39,962 nt of DNA, taken from IMG/VR virus record IMGVR_UViG_3300037264_003948, positions 1 to 39,962 of that record. One strand, written 5' to 3'. Under the pieces are notes generated by a model. That model did not search any database. It was not told the origin of the DNA and was given only the letters and a program-made list of their open reading frames with translations. Origin of the DNA: a virus. The position numbers and the translations under genes were made by a program. Of this stretch, positions 7,200 through 14,745 are shown one piece after another (the stretch's first letter is position 1; each line of letters starts with the position of its first letter).

Positions 7200-9275
7200 A
7201 TGCCATTGTTTCCTCATATTAATGAGAATAATTTAGATGAAAAAGATCGTAATGTTATCTCACGGATGAGGCAGTTTTATACGCAATCAATGGGTATAAA
7301 TCTTGGTCTATGGGGTGAGATGGATCTTGACACTAGGTTCTACGCAGGCGATCAAAGAATGTGGGCTGGGCTTTATGGCAATGCCTTTATGGGTAATCGT
7401 CGCCAGTTCAATTTTAACCATATACGTCGCGTTGTTAACATGATCTCTGGCCATCAACGCCGCAATCGCAAATCGACTATTGTTGTTCCCATTGAGAATG
7501 CAGACAATGAGACGGCAGACCAGTTCTCAAAAGTCCTTATGTGGGCAAACAATCAAGAAAGTGTCCTTGAAACAATATCCGAGTCATTTGAAAATGCTCT
7601 TATCACGGGTATGAGCTTTTTGCACGTATGGCTTGATTATCGTACTGATCCAACTTCAGGCAATATAAAAGTAGACAACTGTTCATATAACTCTTTTGTA
7701 GTTGATCCCTACTTTAGAAAGCCTGATCTTTCGGATTGTAATGGGTTTTGGAAACGTTCTTATCTCACTAAAGCCGAGTGCGTTTCCTTATTCCCAAATA
7801 ATGCTGATGAAATTCTTGGCCTTTCTGCTAGTAACGGCCGCGATGGCAAATTCCAGTTCACTCCTGAAGCAACTTTGTACAATGAACAAACGATGCTTAC
7901 CTATGACCAGTTCTACTATCGCGCCTTCAGAACGCAAAAGATAATTATCGACTCTCAAACAGGCGAAAGCATGGAATGGAAGGGCTCAAAAGAAGATCTT
8001 GATCGATATATGACAGTTTGGCCTTCTATTGTTGCTGTTGAGTCACAAATCCCTACGGTCAAACAGGCCATTGTGGTCCAGGGCAAGGTCTTTTACGATG
8101 GCCCCCATACATTAGGTGACCAATATCCCTTTGTGCCTGTTTTTGCCTATTATACGCCTCAATTACCAGATGTTGTTTACCGTATTCAGGGTGTCGTTCG
8201 TGGGTTAAGAGACTCACAGTTTCTCTATAACCGTCGTAAGCTTATTGAACTGGACATGCTTGAGTCACAAGTCACATCTGGCTGGGTATATAAAGAAGAT
8301 TCACTGATTGATCCTAAAGCTGTATTTAATTCTGGCCAAGGGCGTGGGATTGCACTTAAACATGATGCACAGATGACTGACATCCAACAAATTCCATCAC
8401 CACGCATTGATGGTTCGCTTATGCAACTTTCTGAATCTCTCTCTAATGAAATACAAAGCATCTCTGGTGTATCAGAAGAATTACTCGGTAGTGCTCAAGA
8501 CGATAAGGCTGGCATATTATCCATGCTTCGTCAGTCGGCAGGTCTAACTACCCTTCAAGGCCTTTTCGATCAACTAGATCGATCACAGAAGTTACTTGGT
8601 AAGCTTATGATGAATATTATCCAGGCTAACTTTATGCCCGGTAAGATTAAACGTATTCTTGAGGGTGAGGAACCTACTCCTCAATTTTATAATAAAGCTT
8701 TTGGCAAGTATGACGCTAATGTCGAAGAAGGACTGAACACAACTTCTCAGAAACAAATGCAGTTCGCTCAGCTGATGCAATTGAAGGAAATTGGCGTAAA
8801 CATTCCTGATAAGACTCTTGTTGAAGCATGTACTGTACAGAACAAGAAGCGTCTTATGGAAGACATCGAACAAGCCCAACAACAACAACAACAGATGCAA
8901 CAAATGCAATTGCAAGCTGCTATCCAAGAACAACAAGCTCGTACAGAGTTGGCTCAAGCACGCACTATTGCTGATCAAGGTCTTGGTGTTGAGCGTATGA
9001 GTCGTGTTGAAGAAAACAAAGCACTTGCTATTGAACGTAGAGCTGCTGCTGTCAGAGATGAAGAAACAGGGTTCTTGGCTCTTGTTAAAGGTATTAAAGA
9101 GCTTGAGGGTATGGATACTGCTGAGTTAGCAACGCTTATACAACTCCATCACCAAATATCTCAAACAAATTCCCAACCAAACCCCACAAATTCCCAACCA
9201 ATCCCCACAAATTCCCAAACAGTTCCTAAAAATTCCCAAACAGTTCCCAAAAAGAAGGTATCTAAGAGTAAATGA
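7200..9275 (+). CDS. Portal protein, P22-like
   Basis: 691 aa, the length of P22-type portals. The N-terminal part has typical features: a FYAGDQ segment, FNHIRRVVNMISGHQRRNRK, then QFSKVLMWANN and FENALITGMSFLHVWLDYR, with NSFVVDPYF later. The portal dodecamer sits at one capsid vertex, nucleates assembly, docks terminase and later the tail. Residues about 555-600 form a Gln-rich coiled coil (EQAQQQQQQMQQMQLQ), comparable to the helical barrel of P22. The extreme C-terminus carries four short NSQxxPx repeats and ends KKKVSKSK. ATG follows AAAGGA; the stop overlaps the endolysin start (ATGA). Confidence 0.9.
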   Translation: MPLFPHINENNLDEKDRNVISRMRQFYTQSMGINLGLWGEMDLDTRFYAGDQRMWAGLYGNAFMGNRRQFNFNHIRRVVNMISGHQRRNRKSTIVVPIENADNETADQFSKVLMWANNQESVLETISESFENALITGMSFLHVWLDYRTDPTSGNIKVDNCSYNSFVVDPYFRKPDLSDCNGFWKRSYLTKAECVSLFPNNADEILGLSASNGRDGKFQFTPEATLYNEQTMLTYDQFYYRAFRTQKIIIDSQTGESMEWKGSKEDLDRYMTVWPSIVAVESQIPTVKQAIVVQGKVFYDGPHTLGDQYPFVPVFAYYTPQLPDVVYRIQGVVRGLRDSQFLYNRRKLIELDMLESQVTSGWVYKEDSLIDPKAVFNSGQGRGIALKHDAQMTDIQQIPSPRIDGSLMQLSESLSNEIQSISGVSEELLGSAQDDKAGILSMLRQSAGLTTLQGLFDQLDRSQKLLGKLMMNIIQANFMPGKIKRILEGEEPTPQFYNKAFGKYDANVEEGLNTTSQKQMQFAQLMQLKEIGVNIPDKTLVEACTVQNKKRLMEDIEQAQQQQQQMQQMQLQAAIQEQQARTELAQARTIADQGLGVERMSRVEENKALAIERRAAAVRDEETGFLALVKGIKELEGMDTAELATLIQLHHQISQTNSQPNPTNSQPIPTNSQTVPKNSQTVPKKKVSKSK

Positions 9276-9616
9276 GCCATCTGCTTTTAATGCATCAAAT
9301 TCCATTTACGAAGAACGTGATTTTATTGCTATCGTTTATCTTTAATAGTGGCTATGATTGCACGCTTGGTGATGCATATAGAACTCCAGCTGCTGCTGCT
9401 CTTAATGCAAAGCTTGGAAGCGGTATAGTTAACAGCCTCCACTGCAAACGACTTGCTATAGATATTGAGTTGTTTAAAGATGGTAAGTTTTTAACACGTA
9501 CTGAAGATCACGAGAAGTTTGGAATTTATTGGGAGAGTCTGCACCCGCTCAATCGTTGGGGTGGGCACTTTAAAAGCAGGCCAGATGGTAATCACTACGA
9601 GATGCAGGATTTATGA
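9272..9616 (+). CDS. M15-family peptidase, probable endolysin
   Basis: 114 aa with the zinc-peptidase M15 (VanY/L-alanyl-D-glutamate endopeptidase) signature: SLHCKRLAID supplies His57 and Asp64, and PDGNHYEM supplies catalytic Asp105 and the third ligand His108. GDAYRTP before them and RWGGHF between complete the usual pattern. Such enzymes cut peptide cross-links of peptidoglycan. It is coupled by ATGA to the portal gene and by ATGA to a small lipoprotein, so an endolysin with a spanin-like partner is the natural reading. There is no separate cell-wall-binding domain and no clear signal peptide. A virion-associated role is the alternative. Confidence 0.88.
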   Translation: MSHLLLMHQIPFTKNVILLLSFIFNSGYDCTLGDAYRTPAAAALNAKLGSGIVNSLHCKRLAIDIELFKDGKFLTRTEDHEKFGIYWESLHPLNRWGGHFKSRPDGNHYEMQDL

Positions 9617-9804
9617 AGACTCATTGTATTTTGGGTATTTGTTGTATGTTGTTGCTCACATCTTGCAGCAAGAAACAGGTTCACATCGTTGAAGAGCTTG
9701 CTGATGAAGTGATAGAAGATATTTCTGAATATGCTGATGGAGATGTTTCAGAAGAGCTTTCCGCAGACGTATTAGAAGAAAGATATGGACAGCAGGACTA
9801 TTAA
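9613..9804 (+). CDS. Small lipoprotein, spanin-like candidate
   Basis: 63 aa with a lipoprotein signal: MK start, hydrophobic core (ILGICCMLLL) and lipobox LLTSC with the modified Cys at 18. The mature part is short and very acidic (EELADEVIEDISEYADGD). Overlapping the endolysin gene by ATGA, it could be an outer-membrane Rz1-like spanin component. However, typical Rz1 is Pro-rich and no inner-membrane partner is obvious nearby. Superinfection-exclusion lipoprotein is another option. Confidence 0.7.
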   Translation: MKTHCILGICCMLLLTSCSKKQVHIVEELADEVIEDISEYADGDVSEELSADVLEERYGQQDY

Positions 9805-9894
9805 TGAGCAAGAATATAGAGACAATCGGTTAGAGGTTGAATATTAACCTTGCAGCGTCGTATGACGGTCTGTAGTAACTAGAAAGGGCATTAT

Positions 9895-10092
9895 ATGCCA
9901 AGACATTTTGGAATGATGAACGCATCAAAGTCATGTTTTTCTAACTGTCCAACAGAGGCAATCCTTAAGCCTTTCCCATCGCCAGTAAGTGCTATGCCTG
10001 AAGGACTTGATGACACGATTTCTGGTGTTGATGGGCAATTAGGGGCTGATAAGGCCAAATTTCGCTCAGTAACAAAACCACGTAACGCTTAA
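9895..10092 (+). CDS. Hypothetical small protein
   Basis: 65 aa with AAAGGG eight bases before the ATG. Low complexity is absent; two Cys (CFSNC) and a Pro-rich middle (PFPSPVSAMPEG) are the only marks. No family recognised. It is the first of three small genes between the lysis and scaffold genes. The 90 bases before it hold no gene I can support. Confidence 0.55.
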   Translation: MPRHFGMMNASKSCFSNCPTEAILKPFPSPVSAMPEGLDDTISGVDGQLGADKAKFRSVTKPRNA

Positions 10093-10101
10093 TGGTGCCC
10101 T

Positions 10102-10251
10102 ATGCCTGCAACAATACGACAAGATAAGAAAGCTGAAAAGATAGCATGGGCTATTCTTGGTAAGCCAACTAACTTGCAGGAAAAACAAGGTGCAGCTAAG
10201 CAAAAGGTGGATAAGAAGATTCAGGGTGAGATAGTATTGCGAGATCGATAG
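10102..10251 (+). CDS. 49-residue basic protein
   Basis: Starts 9 bases after the previous stop, with no strong ribosome site, so probably coupled. MPATIRQDKKAEKIAWAILG is followed by a helical Lys/Gln-rich stretch. Twelve of 49 residues are Lys or Arg. Coding style resembles its neighbours. Function unknown; a nucleic-acid-binding or virion-internal protein is conceivable. Confidence 0.5.
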   Translation: MPATIRQDKKAEKIAWAILGKPTNLQEKQGAAKQKVDKKIQGEIVLRDR

Positions 10252-10267
10252 GCTTTTTTGCATACGT

Positions 10268-10303
10268 CTGGGTGGTTAGTCTAGCGGCGCCACCCAGTTT
10301 TAT
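10268..10303 (+). terminator. Terminator-like hairpin
   Basis: CTGGGTGG (10268-10275) pairs perfectly with CCACCCAG (10290-10297), loop of 14, then TTTTATT. The next gene's TAGGAG follows directly, so it may attenuate rather than stop transcription. Confidence 0.7.
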
Positions 10304-10315
10304 TAGGAGTTATAC

Positions 10316-10414
10316 ATGGCAAAACAAAAAGTTATTCTTCCTAAGGGAAACCCTGTAGGGGAAAAGATGAAACCCCTTCCAATGAAGAAGAAAAAAAAGA
10401 AAAAAAAGAAATAA
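10316..10414 (+). CDS. 32-residue protein with nine-lysine tail
   Basis: Strong ribosome site (TAGGAG) seven bases before ATG. MAKQKVILPKGNPVGEKMKP is followed by LPM and nine consecutive Lys codons (mixed AAA/AAG), then stop. About half of all residues are basic. It lies between two terminator-like hairpins, so it has its own expression window. A polycation this small could bind nucleic acid, for example as a packaged or assembly factor, but that is inference. The lysine run also invites ribosome slippage. Confidence 0.6.
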   Translation: MAKQKVILPKGNPVGEKMKPLPMKKKKKKKKK

Positions 10415-10449
10415 ATTCTCTGTTAATCTCCTGTTAACGGACGCTCACT

Positions 10450-10480
10450 AGGGAGGTGTAAAAGCCTCCCTTATCTTTTA
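10450..10480 (+). terminator. Rho-independent terminator-like hairpin
   Basis: AGGGAGG (10450-10456) pairs with CCTCCCT (10465-10471) around an 8-base loop and is followed by TATCTTTTA. It ends the unit with the poly-lysine protein, just before the next gene. Confidence 0.7.
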
Positions 10481-10495
10481 TAAAAAGGGAGAAGT

Positions 10496-10996
10496 GTGGA
10501 TCAAGAACAGAACAAAGTTCCCCAAAGAGAGAAAGCTGGGAAGATAGCGTATGACGTTTTTCATAAAGAACAGCGTGTATACACAACTTCTGAACTTTCT
10601 GATGGGATGCTCAAAGATTACATGGACAATGTGTACCAATGTATCGATACCTCATATAATAAATTCAATAACCCATTCTTTATTATCGTAGAAACCAAGA
10701 AAGAAAGGATCTTGCAGAACGTAATACGTAATTACTTCTTTGCACGACAATCTTGCCCTACTCCAATATGGGATCAATCTATCTATCGTTATGACAAAGT
10801 AAAAAGTGAATTAGAGTATCTATGGACCCTTCCATCTAAAGATACATGTCAGCTCTATATGAATAATCAAGGCTTTATAGATCCTGAAGAGCGACAACTC
10901 TTGTACTTTATTAAATGTTATTACGATGGAACGCTTCTTAAATTAGCTAAAGAACTAAACGGAGAAAAGCCGGACTCTCTTCTTCTGGCAAATTAA
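10496..10996 (+). CDS. Conserved-looking phage protein of unknown function
   Basis: 166 aa from a GTG that follows AAAAAGGGAG. The core has a pattern I associate with podovirus head modules: SCPTPIWDQSIYRYD, then ELEYLWTLPSKDTC, then ERQLLYFIKCYYDGTLLKLA with a final ELNGEK. It precedes the scaffold gene. The role is unknown; it could be a virion or assembly protein. No name is justified. Confidence 0.75.
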   Translation: MDQEQNKVPQREKAGKIAYDVFHKEQRVYTTSELSDGMLKDYMDNVYQCIDTSYNKFNNPFFIIVETKKERILQNVIRNYFFARQSCPTPIWDQSIYRYDKVKSELEYLWTLPSKDTCQLYMNNQGFIDPEERQLLYFIKCYYDGTLLKLAKELNGEKPDSLLLAN

Positions 10997-11008
10997 AAAA
11001 GGAAAAGT

Positions 11009-11758
11009 ATGGACGAAGAAATAAAGACAACTGCAGACACGCAAACAACCGAGTCAGTCGTTGAATCAATAGGTAACCCTGAAAAACAACCAGAAACACC
11101 AGAAATTACCCCTGAAAAACAACCACCAGCTGAGAGTGATGGTGAAAAGAACTTTAAGATAATGCGTGAGAAGGCTAAGCGTGCTGAACGAGAACGTGAT
11201 GAACTTGCTCAACGTATTAATGCATATGAATCAGCCAAAGCAGCAGCACCAGTTGAAGACGAACCTGATGATCTTGGAATAGACAGCGATAGTTATGTTG
11301 AAGGCAAACATTTTAAGGCTATGCACAAAGAGTTACGTAATGTTAGAAAAGAGCTTAGTGCATATAAGGCACAAAGTTCTGCAACATCAGCTGAAATAAA
11401 GCTTAAGTCAACCTGTCCTGACTTCGATAGAGTCGTCTCTCAGGACAATATTGATCTCCTTAATGACCTGCATCCAGAGATAGCCGAAACGATTAAGAAT
11501 TCAAATGCTGATATTTATGGTAAAGCAGTGACTGCCTATACAGTCATAAAAAATCTTGGTATAGCTAAAGACGATAACTTTGAGAAAGAGAAGCGCAGGA
11601 TTCAAGAAAACGCAGCTAAGCCAAAGCCTCTTTCAAGCATTCAGCCTCAAGTAAAGGACGGCCCTTTATCAGGAGCAGCCGCATTTACAGAAACAATATC
11701 ACAAGAAGAAAAGAATCGGCTGTGGCAGGAAATGCTCGCATCGCGTAGACGCCACTAG
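11009..11758 (+). CDS. Scaffolding protein
   Basis: 249 aa. It has the standard scaffold design: an acidic, Thr/Pro/Glu-rich disordered N-terminus (residues 1-45), a long charged helix or coiled coil (about 50-75 and 100-125, MREKAKRAERERDELAQRIN), and a basic C-terminal helix ending RLWQEMLASRRRH. In P22-type phages the basic C-terminal helix binds the coat protein. It lies between portal and major capsid, the normal place. It guides procapsid assembly and then leaves. The scaffold role is inferred from design and position, since scaffolds share little sequence. Confidence 0.78.
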   Translation: MDEEIKTTADTQTTESVVESIGNPEKQPETPEITPEKQPPAESDGEKNFKIMREKAKRAERERDELAQRINAYESAKAAAPVEDEPDDLGIDSDSYVEGKHFKAMHKELRNVRKELSAYKAQSSATSAEIKLKSTCPDFDRVVSQDNIDLLNDLHPEIAETIKNSNADIYGKAVTAYTVIKNLGIAKDDNFEKEKRRIQENAAKPKPLSSIQPQVKDGPLSGAAAFTETISQEEKNRLWQEMLASRRRH

Positions 11759-11764
11759 GATAAT

Positions 11765-12052
11765 ATGTTTGTTTTGATTGTTCTTTTTTTACTGAGCTCC
11801 CTTTTGATCTCAATAGTAATTTGCAAAGACAACAAACATTGTGTTAATATTCTTTTCACTGGTTATATTGCAGCTATCTTAGTGATACTATTTGCTATGA
11901 TTACGTGCAGTAAAACTATTGGCTTGTTGGACATGCGCCCCTTGCAAGTGCAGCTTGTATCGTATACTGAAGATGCTAAGTTTGACGAAGACTCTAAAAG
12001 GTTTTTGGAAGAAACGAACCTTCCAGTAGGACAGAACTCAGTAACGATATAA
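11765..12052 (+). CDS. Membrane protein with two spans, holin candidate
   Basis: 95 aa after AGGATA. Residues about 2-20 (FVLIVLFLLSSLLISIVI) and 30-48 (ILFTGYIAAILVILFAMI) are transmembrane segments, and a soluble acidic tail follows. Two spans with a charged tail match many holins, yet it is distant from the endolysin and lies before the capsid gene. A signal-like role is equally possible. No sequence family recognised. Confidence 0.65.
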   Translation: MFVLIVLFLLSSLLISIVICKDNKHCVNILFTGYIAAILVILFAMITCSKTIGLLDMRPLQVQLVSYTEDAKFDEDSKRFLEETNLPVGQNSVTI

Positions 12053-12079
12053 GTGTTATATTAGACTACTACTCTCCAT

Positions 12080-12128
12080 AGGCTAGTGGCATTTTTTCTC
12101 TTTGCTTTCTCTTTTTTGCCACTAGCCT
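12080..12128. other. 12-bp inverted repeat enclosing a pyrimidine mirror repeat
   Basis: AGGCTAGTGGCA (12080-12091) is perfectly complementary to TGCCACTAGCCT (12117-12128). The loop is almost purely pyrimidine on the + strand and is itself a perfect mirror repeat: TTTTTTCTCTTT (12092-12103), GC, TTTCTCTTTTTT (12106-12117). The stem could end the preceding transcript although no T-run follows it. The mirror half has the composition of intramolecular triplex (H-DNA) formers. It lies directly before the capsid promoter. Confidence 0.8.
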
Positions 12129-12132
12129 CCTC

Positions 12133-12162
12133 TTGATTCAATAATAATTATATGCCTATACT
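12133..12162 (+). promoter_or_regulatory. Candidate capsid promoter
   Basis: TTGATT (12133-12138), 18-base spacer, TATACT (12157-12162). The predicted start, about 12169, coincides with the first base of the hairpin array that leads the capsid gene. Judged by eye; five of six bases match the -10 consensus. Confidence 0.55.
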
Positions 12163-12168
12163 GTCCAT

Positions 12169-12250
12169 GGCTGTATCTGACCTCGCCAGTCAAAGGCTGT
12201 ATCGGATTTCGCCAATCCATGGACTGTACAGAATTCTCGTCCGATTCTTG
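12169..12250 (+). repeat. Three repeated hairpins in the capsid 5' leader
   Basis: Two 26-base units (12169-12194, 12195-12220) share GGCTGTATC and a TCGCCA loop, but their stems differ and still pair: TGAC/GTCA (12178-12181 with 12189-12192) and GGAT/ATCC (12204-12207 with 12215-12218). A third, diverged unit starts GGACTGTA at 12221 and has stem AGAAT/ATTCT (12230-12234 with 12244-12248). Paired changes in both arms argue for RNA structure under selection. CCATGG flanks units 1 and 2 on either side. A translational operator or stability element is possible. Confidence 0.65.
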
Positions 12251-12282
12251 TAATATTTCTATATTCCAAGTAGGAGAAAACT

Positions 12283-13230
12283 GTGGCAACAATAACCACT
12301 TCTTCGCTACCACCAGCAGTGATATTGAGCTATTCAAACAAGCTCTTGTCAGTGCCAGTTCCCAATCTTATTCACACAATTCCTGCAATGCGTAAAACAA
12401 AGTCTCGTAACTCAGGCGATGTTGAACGTATGCGTCGTTATAATCCTTTGGCAACAGCAGTTGTTCCATTGGGGAATTCCGGTGTTACTCCACCAGCATT
12501 ATCATCTTCAGTTGTTGATATTGATGCTAAGATTAACTACTACGGAGCATATCTGTATGTTAACGAACAAGTAGTCCTGCAAAACCAAGAAGATGTCCTT
12601 AATGAATTCTCTATTCGTTTGGGCATTTCTCTTCGCCAAACAGAAGACGAACTTACTCGTAATATGCTTGCTGCAACAGCTTCAATGATCAACTGTACGG
12701 GTGGTGTTAATGGTGACAACCCTACGGAAATTACTGTTGGTGACGTTGATACAGTAACAACAACACTTTTGGGTAATAATGCTAATACGATCAGCTCTGC
12801 TATTGAAGGTGCTGATAAATTCGGTAGTGCTCCTGTACGTAATGCGTATTTCGCATTGTGTCACACAGACATGACCAAAGCATTGAACAACACGCAAACA
12901 TTTATCCATAATGCCCAATATCCCTCTCCTGATAAGGTACTTCCAAGCGAATGGGGCGCTGTAGGCAACGTTCGATTCCTTGTATCTTCAATTGGCAGCT
13001 TTGCTACGGCTGCATCAAATCTTGGAAGAACAGTTTACGATGCGTTCGTAATGGGTATGGAAGCTTATACGATCATTGAACAAGATGGCTACAGTGCAAA
13101 CTTTATCTATCTTGATGCTAAATACAGTGGCCCTCTTGCCCAAAACGTAAGTCTTGGTTACAAGATCGCTGCTGCTTTTGCAATCACCAATGATCAATGG
13201 ATTGTTAAACTTCGTTCAACGCTTCCATAA
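12283..13230 (+). CDS. Major capsid protein, N4 gp56-like
   Basis: 315 aa starting at GTG, preceded by TAGGAG. It matches the N4-gp56 capsid family in length and pattern: a basic stretch (RKTKSRNSGDVERMRRY), an INYYGAYLYVNEQVVLQNQED segment in which the first strand of the HK97-like fold meets the long helix, and a RNMLAATASMI helix. The end has the usual strand-rich AYFALCHTDM to KLRSTLP region. It forms the icosahedral shell, guided by the scaffold upstream. It is expressed from its own candidate promoter with a structured leader, consistent with the need for hundreds of copies. Confidence 0.85.
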   Translation: MATITTSSLPPAVILSYSNKLLSVPVPNLIHTIPAMRKTKSRNSGDVERMRRYNPLATAVVPLGNSGVTPPALSSSVVDIDAKINYYGAYLYVNEQVVLQNQEDVLNEFSIRLGISLRQTEDELTRNMLAATASMINCTGGVNGDNPTEITVGDVDTVTTTLLGNNANTISSAIEGADKFGSAPVRNAYFALCHTDMTKALNNTQTFIHNAQYPSPDKVLPSEWGAVGNVRFLVSSIGSFATAASNLGRTVYDAFVMGMEAYTIIEQDGYSANFIYLDAKYSGPLAQNVSLGYKIAAAFAITNDQWIVKLRSTLP

Positions 13231-13245
13231 CTAGGAGTCATAATC

Positions 13246-14253
13246 ATGTCTTATGGCACAATAATTCAACAAGGAAATTTCACATCTACTGGTGTGAATA
13301 AAATCCTTGTAGTTCGTTCAGATATCGATTGGTTTTCAACGCTTAATATGACTGCCGCAGCTGGAACGGCACAATGGGCAGCAACAAGAACATTCTGGCA
13401 ACGTGGTATGGCAGATAACAATGCTTTTATTGAATACCATGCTGCTGCTACTGATGTTGTTTCTGTTAAAACAGGACTTGTTGGTATTAACGGCGTTACT
13501 GGTGGTTATAAACTTATTAACACATCAGCTTCAACACCAGGGGCAGCAATAACTATTACCGATATTAGCGTTGCTGGTGTTGTCCTAACCGGTACTACAA
13601 CAGGCCTTGTTGCTAATAGCTCAATTGTACGTATCAACAATGCTGTTGGTGCTGCTCAACTTGGTGGTATTGATTACATGGTGACAGCTGTTAACGTTGG
13701 CGTAAGTTTCACAATTGGTACCGCAATTGCTGCTGGTAACATTGTTGCAGCTAATGCTCCAGGCGCTACTGCTGCTTATCAAGTAATCCCATTTGATCCA
13801 ATATTCTATCCAAGCCGTCGTGTTATCACTAACATTACTGCTGCTGCTGCTGCTGTTGTAACGACATCAGTACCTCATGGCTATAGAGTTGGTCAAGTGG
13901 TTCGCCTTAATATCCCACCTGTTGCTGGTGCTGCAGCTACGATGTCACAAATCAATGGATTACTTGGTGAAATCACTGTTGTTGGTTCAACAACGACTTT
14001 CACGGTAAATATTGATAGTTCAACATTTACGGCATTTACATGGCCAGTAACCGCAAACGCTCCTTTTACACCTCCATATGTAACTCCTGTTGGCGAAGGC
14101 ACCGATTCAACAATTGCAAATCCTGCATTAGTTGATGGCGCTAAAGACAACGTAGGTTATATTGGTATTCAACTTGCTGGTGGTATTTCAATGCCAGCCG
14201 GTGCGAATCTCGACGATATTTTCTGGAAAGCTGGAAAATCGTTTAATATGTAA
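13246..14253 (+). CDS. Virion protein with FCCH-like domain
   Basis: 335 aa, start after TAGGAG. Ala/Thr/Val-rich and strand-rich, typical of head decoration or fiber proteins. Residues about 195-290 hold a segment (PHGYRVGQVVRLNIPPVAG, NGLLGEITVV, TFTVNIDSSTFTAF) that follows the pattern of the E1 FCCH-like domain found in phage structural proteins. The same pattern recurs in the 134-aa protein at 14746 and in the tail protein at 16836. Being directly after the capsid, a decoration or head protein is likely. Exact role unknown. Confidence 0.65.
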   Translation: MSYGTIIQQGNFTSTGVNKILVVRSDIDWFSTLNMTAAAGTAQWAATRTFWQRGMADNNAFIEYHAAATDVVSVKTGLVGINGVTGGYKLINTSASTPGAAITITDISVAGVVLTGTTTGLVANSSIVRINNAVGAAQLGGIDYMVTAVNVGVSFTIGTAIAAGNIVAANAPGATAAYQVIPFDPIFYPSRRVITNITAAAAAVVTTSVPHGYRVGQVVRLNIPPVAGAAATMSQINGLLGEITVVGSTTTFTVNIDSSTFTAFTWPVTANAPFTPPYVTPVGEGTDSTIANPALVDGAKDNVGYIGIQLAGGISMPAGANLDDIFWKAGKSFNM

Positions 14254-14268
14254 TTGATCGTTTCTCTA

Positions 14269-14312
14269 TTCACCTGGGGGTATGGAATCTTCCACCTGTA
14301 TCCCCGGGTGAA
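14269..14312 (+). other. Stable stem-loop between head genes
   Basis: TTCACCTGGGG (14269-14279) pairs with CCCCGGGTGAA (14302-14312), 11 bp with one G-T wobble, loop of 22. No T-run follows, so it is not a classic terminator. It may mark an RNA cleavage or stability point between capsid genes and the next ones. Confidence 0.55.
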
Positions 14313-14332
14313 ATATTAAAAAAAGGAAAAGA

Positions 14333-14743
14333 ATGGCAATCACAACAGAAACAAAAAAGACTACAGAAGTAGAAAAGCCCCAAGCACCTAACTTACGTTT
14401 CCAACGAGACAGAGACCGTGAGCTAGTAAAGGGTATTTTTAAGAACTATGAACAACCAGGTGGATACTTAGCATTCAGTACGAAGTTCTACAAAGAAGAT
14501 CCTGTTGAAAAATGGGAACTTTATGATGAACAAGTCTATTCACTTCCTCGTTGCGTAGTGCGACATATTAATACAAATATGTGGTATCCAATACATGCAC
14601 ATGCTGTTGATGCAGACGGAAAGAATATTGTTAAAATAGGAAAGAAGGTTCGTAGAGCTGGTTTCCACAGTTTAGAATTTTCTGACCTTGAAGATGTGCA
14701 TGCACAAATAGTGACAGTAGAAAAAACTGCTCCAGGACTGTAA
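14333..14743 (+). CDS. Hypothetical head-module protein
   Basis: 136 aa with AAAAAGGAAAAG before ATG. The sequence is mixed and globular: RDRELVKGIFKNYEQPGG, then KWELYDEQVYSLPRCVVRHI, WYPIHAH, and a basic KIGKKVRRAGFHSLEF. It sits between capsid/decoration and head-tail genes, and proteins like it recur in podovirus head modules in my recollection, without a known role. A single Cys and several His are present. Confidence 0.7.
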   Translation: MAITTETKKTTEVEKPQAPNLRFQRDRDRELVKGIFKNYEQPGGYLAFSTKFYKEDPVEKWELYDEQVYSLPRCVVRHINTNMWYPIHAHAVDADGKNIVKIGKKVRRAGFHSLEFSDLEDVHAQIVTVEKTAPGL

Positions 14744-14745
14744 TA

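Noticed and set aside
9785-9847. 20-codon frame after the lipoprotein gene
   Set aside because: Overlaps the lipoprotein end, has only a weak purine stretch upstream and no recognisable feature.
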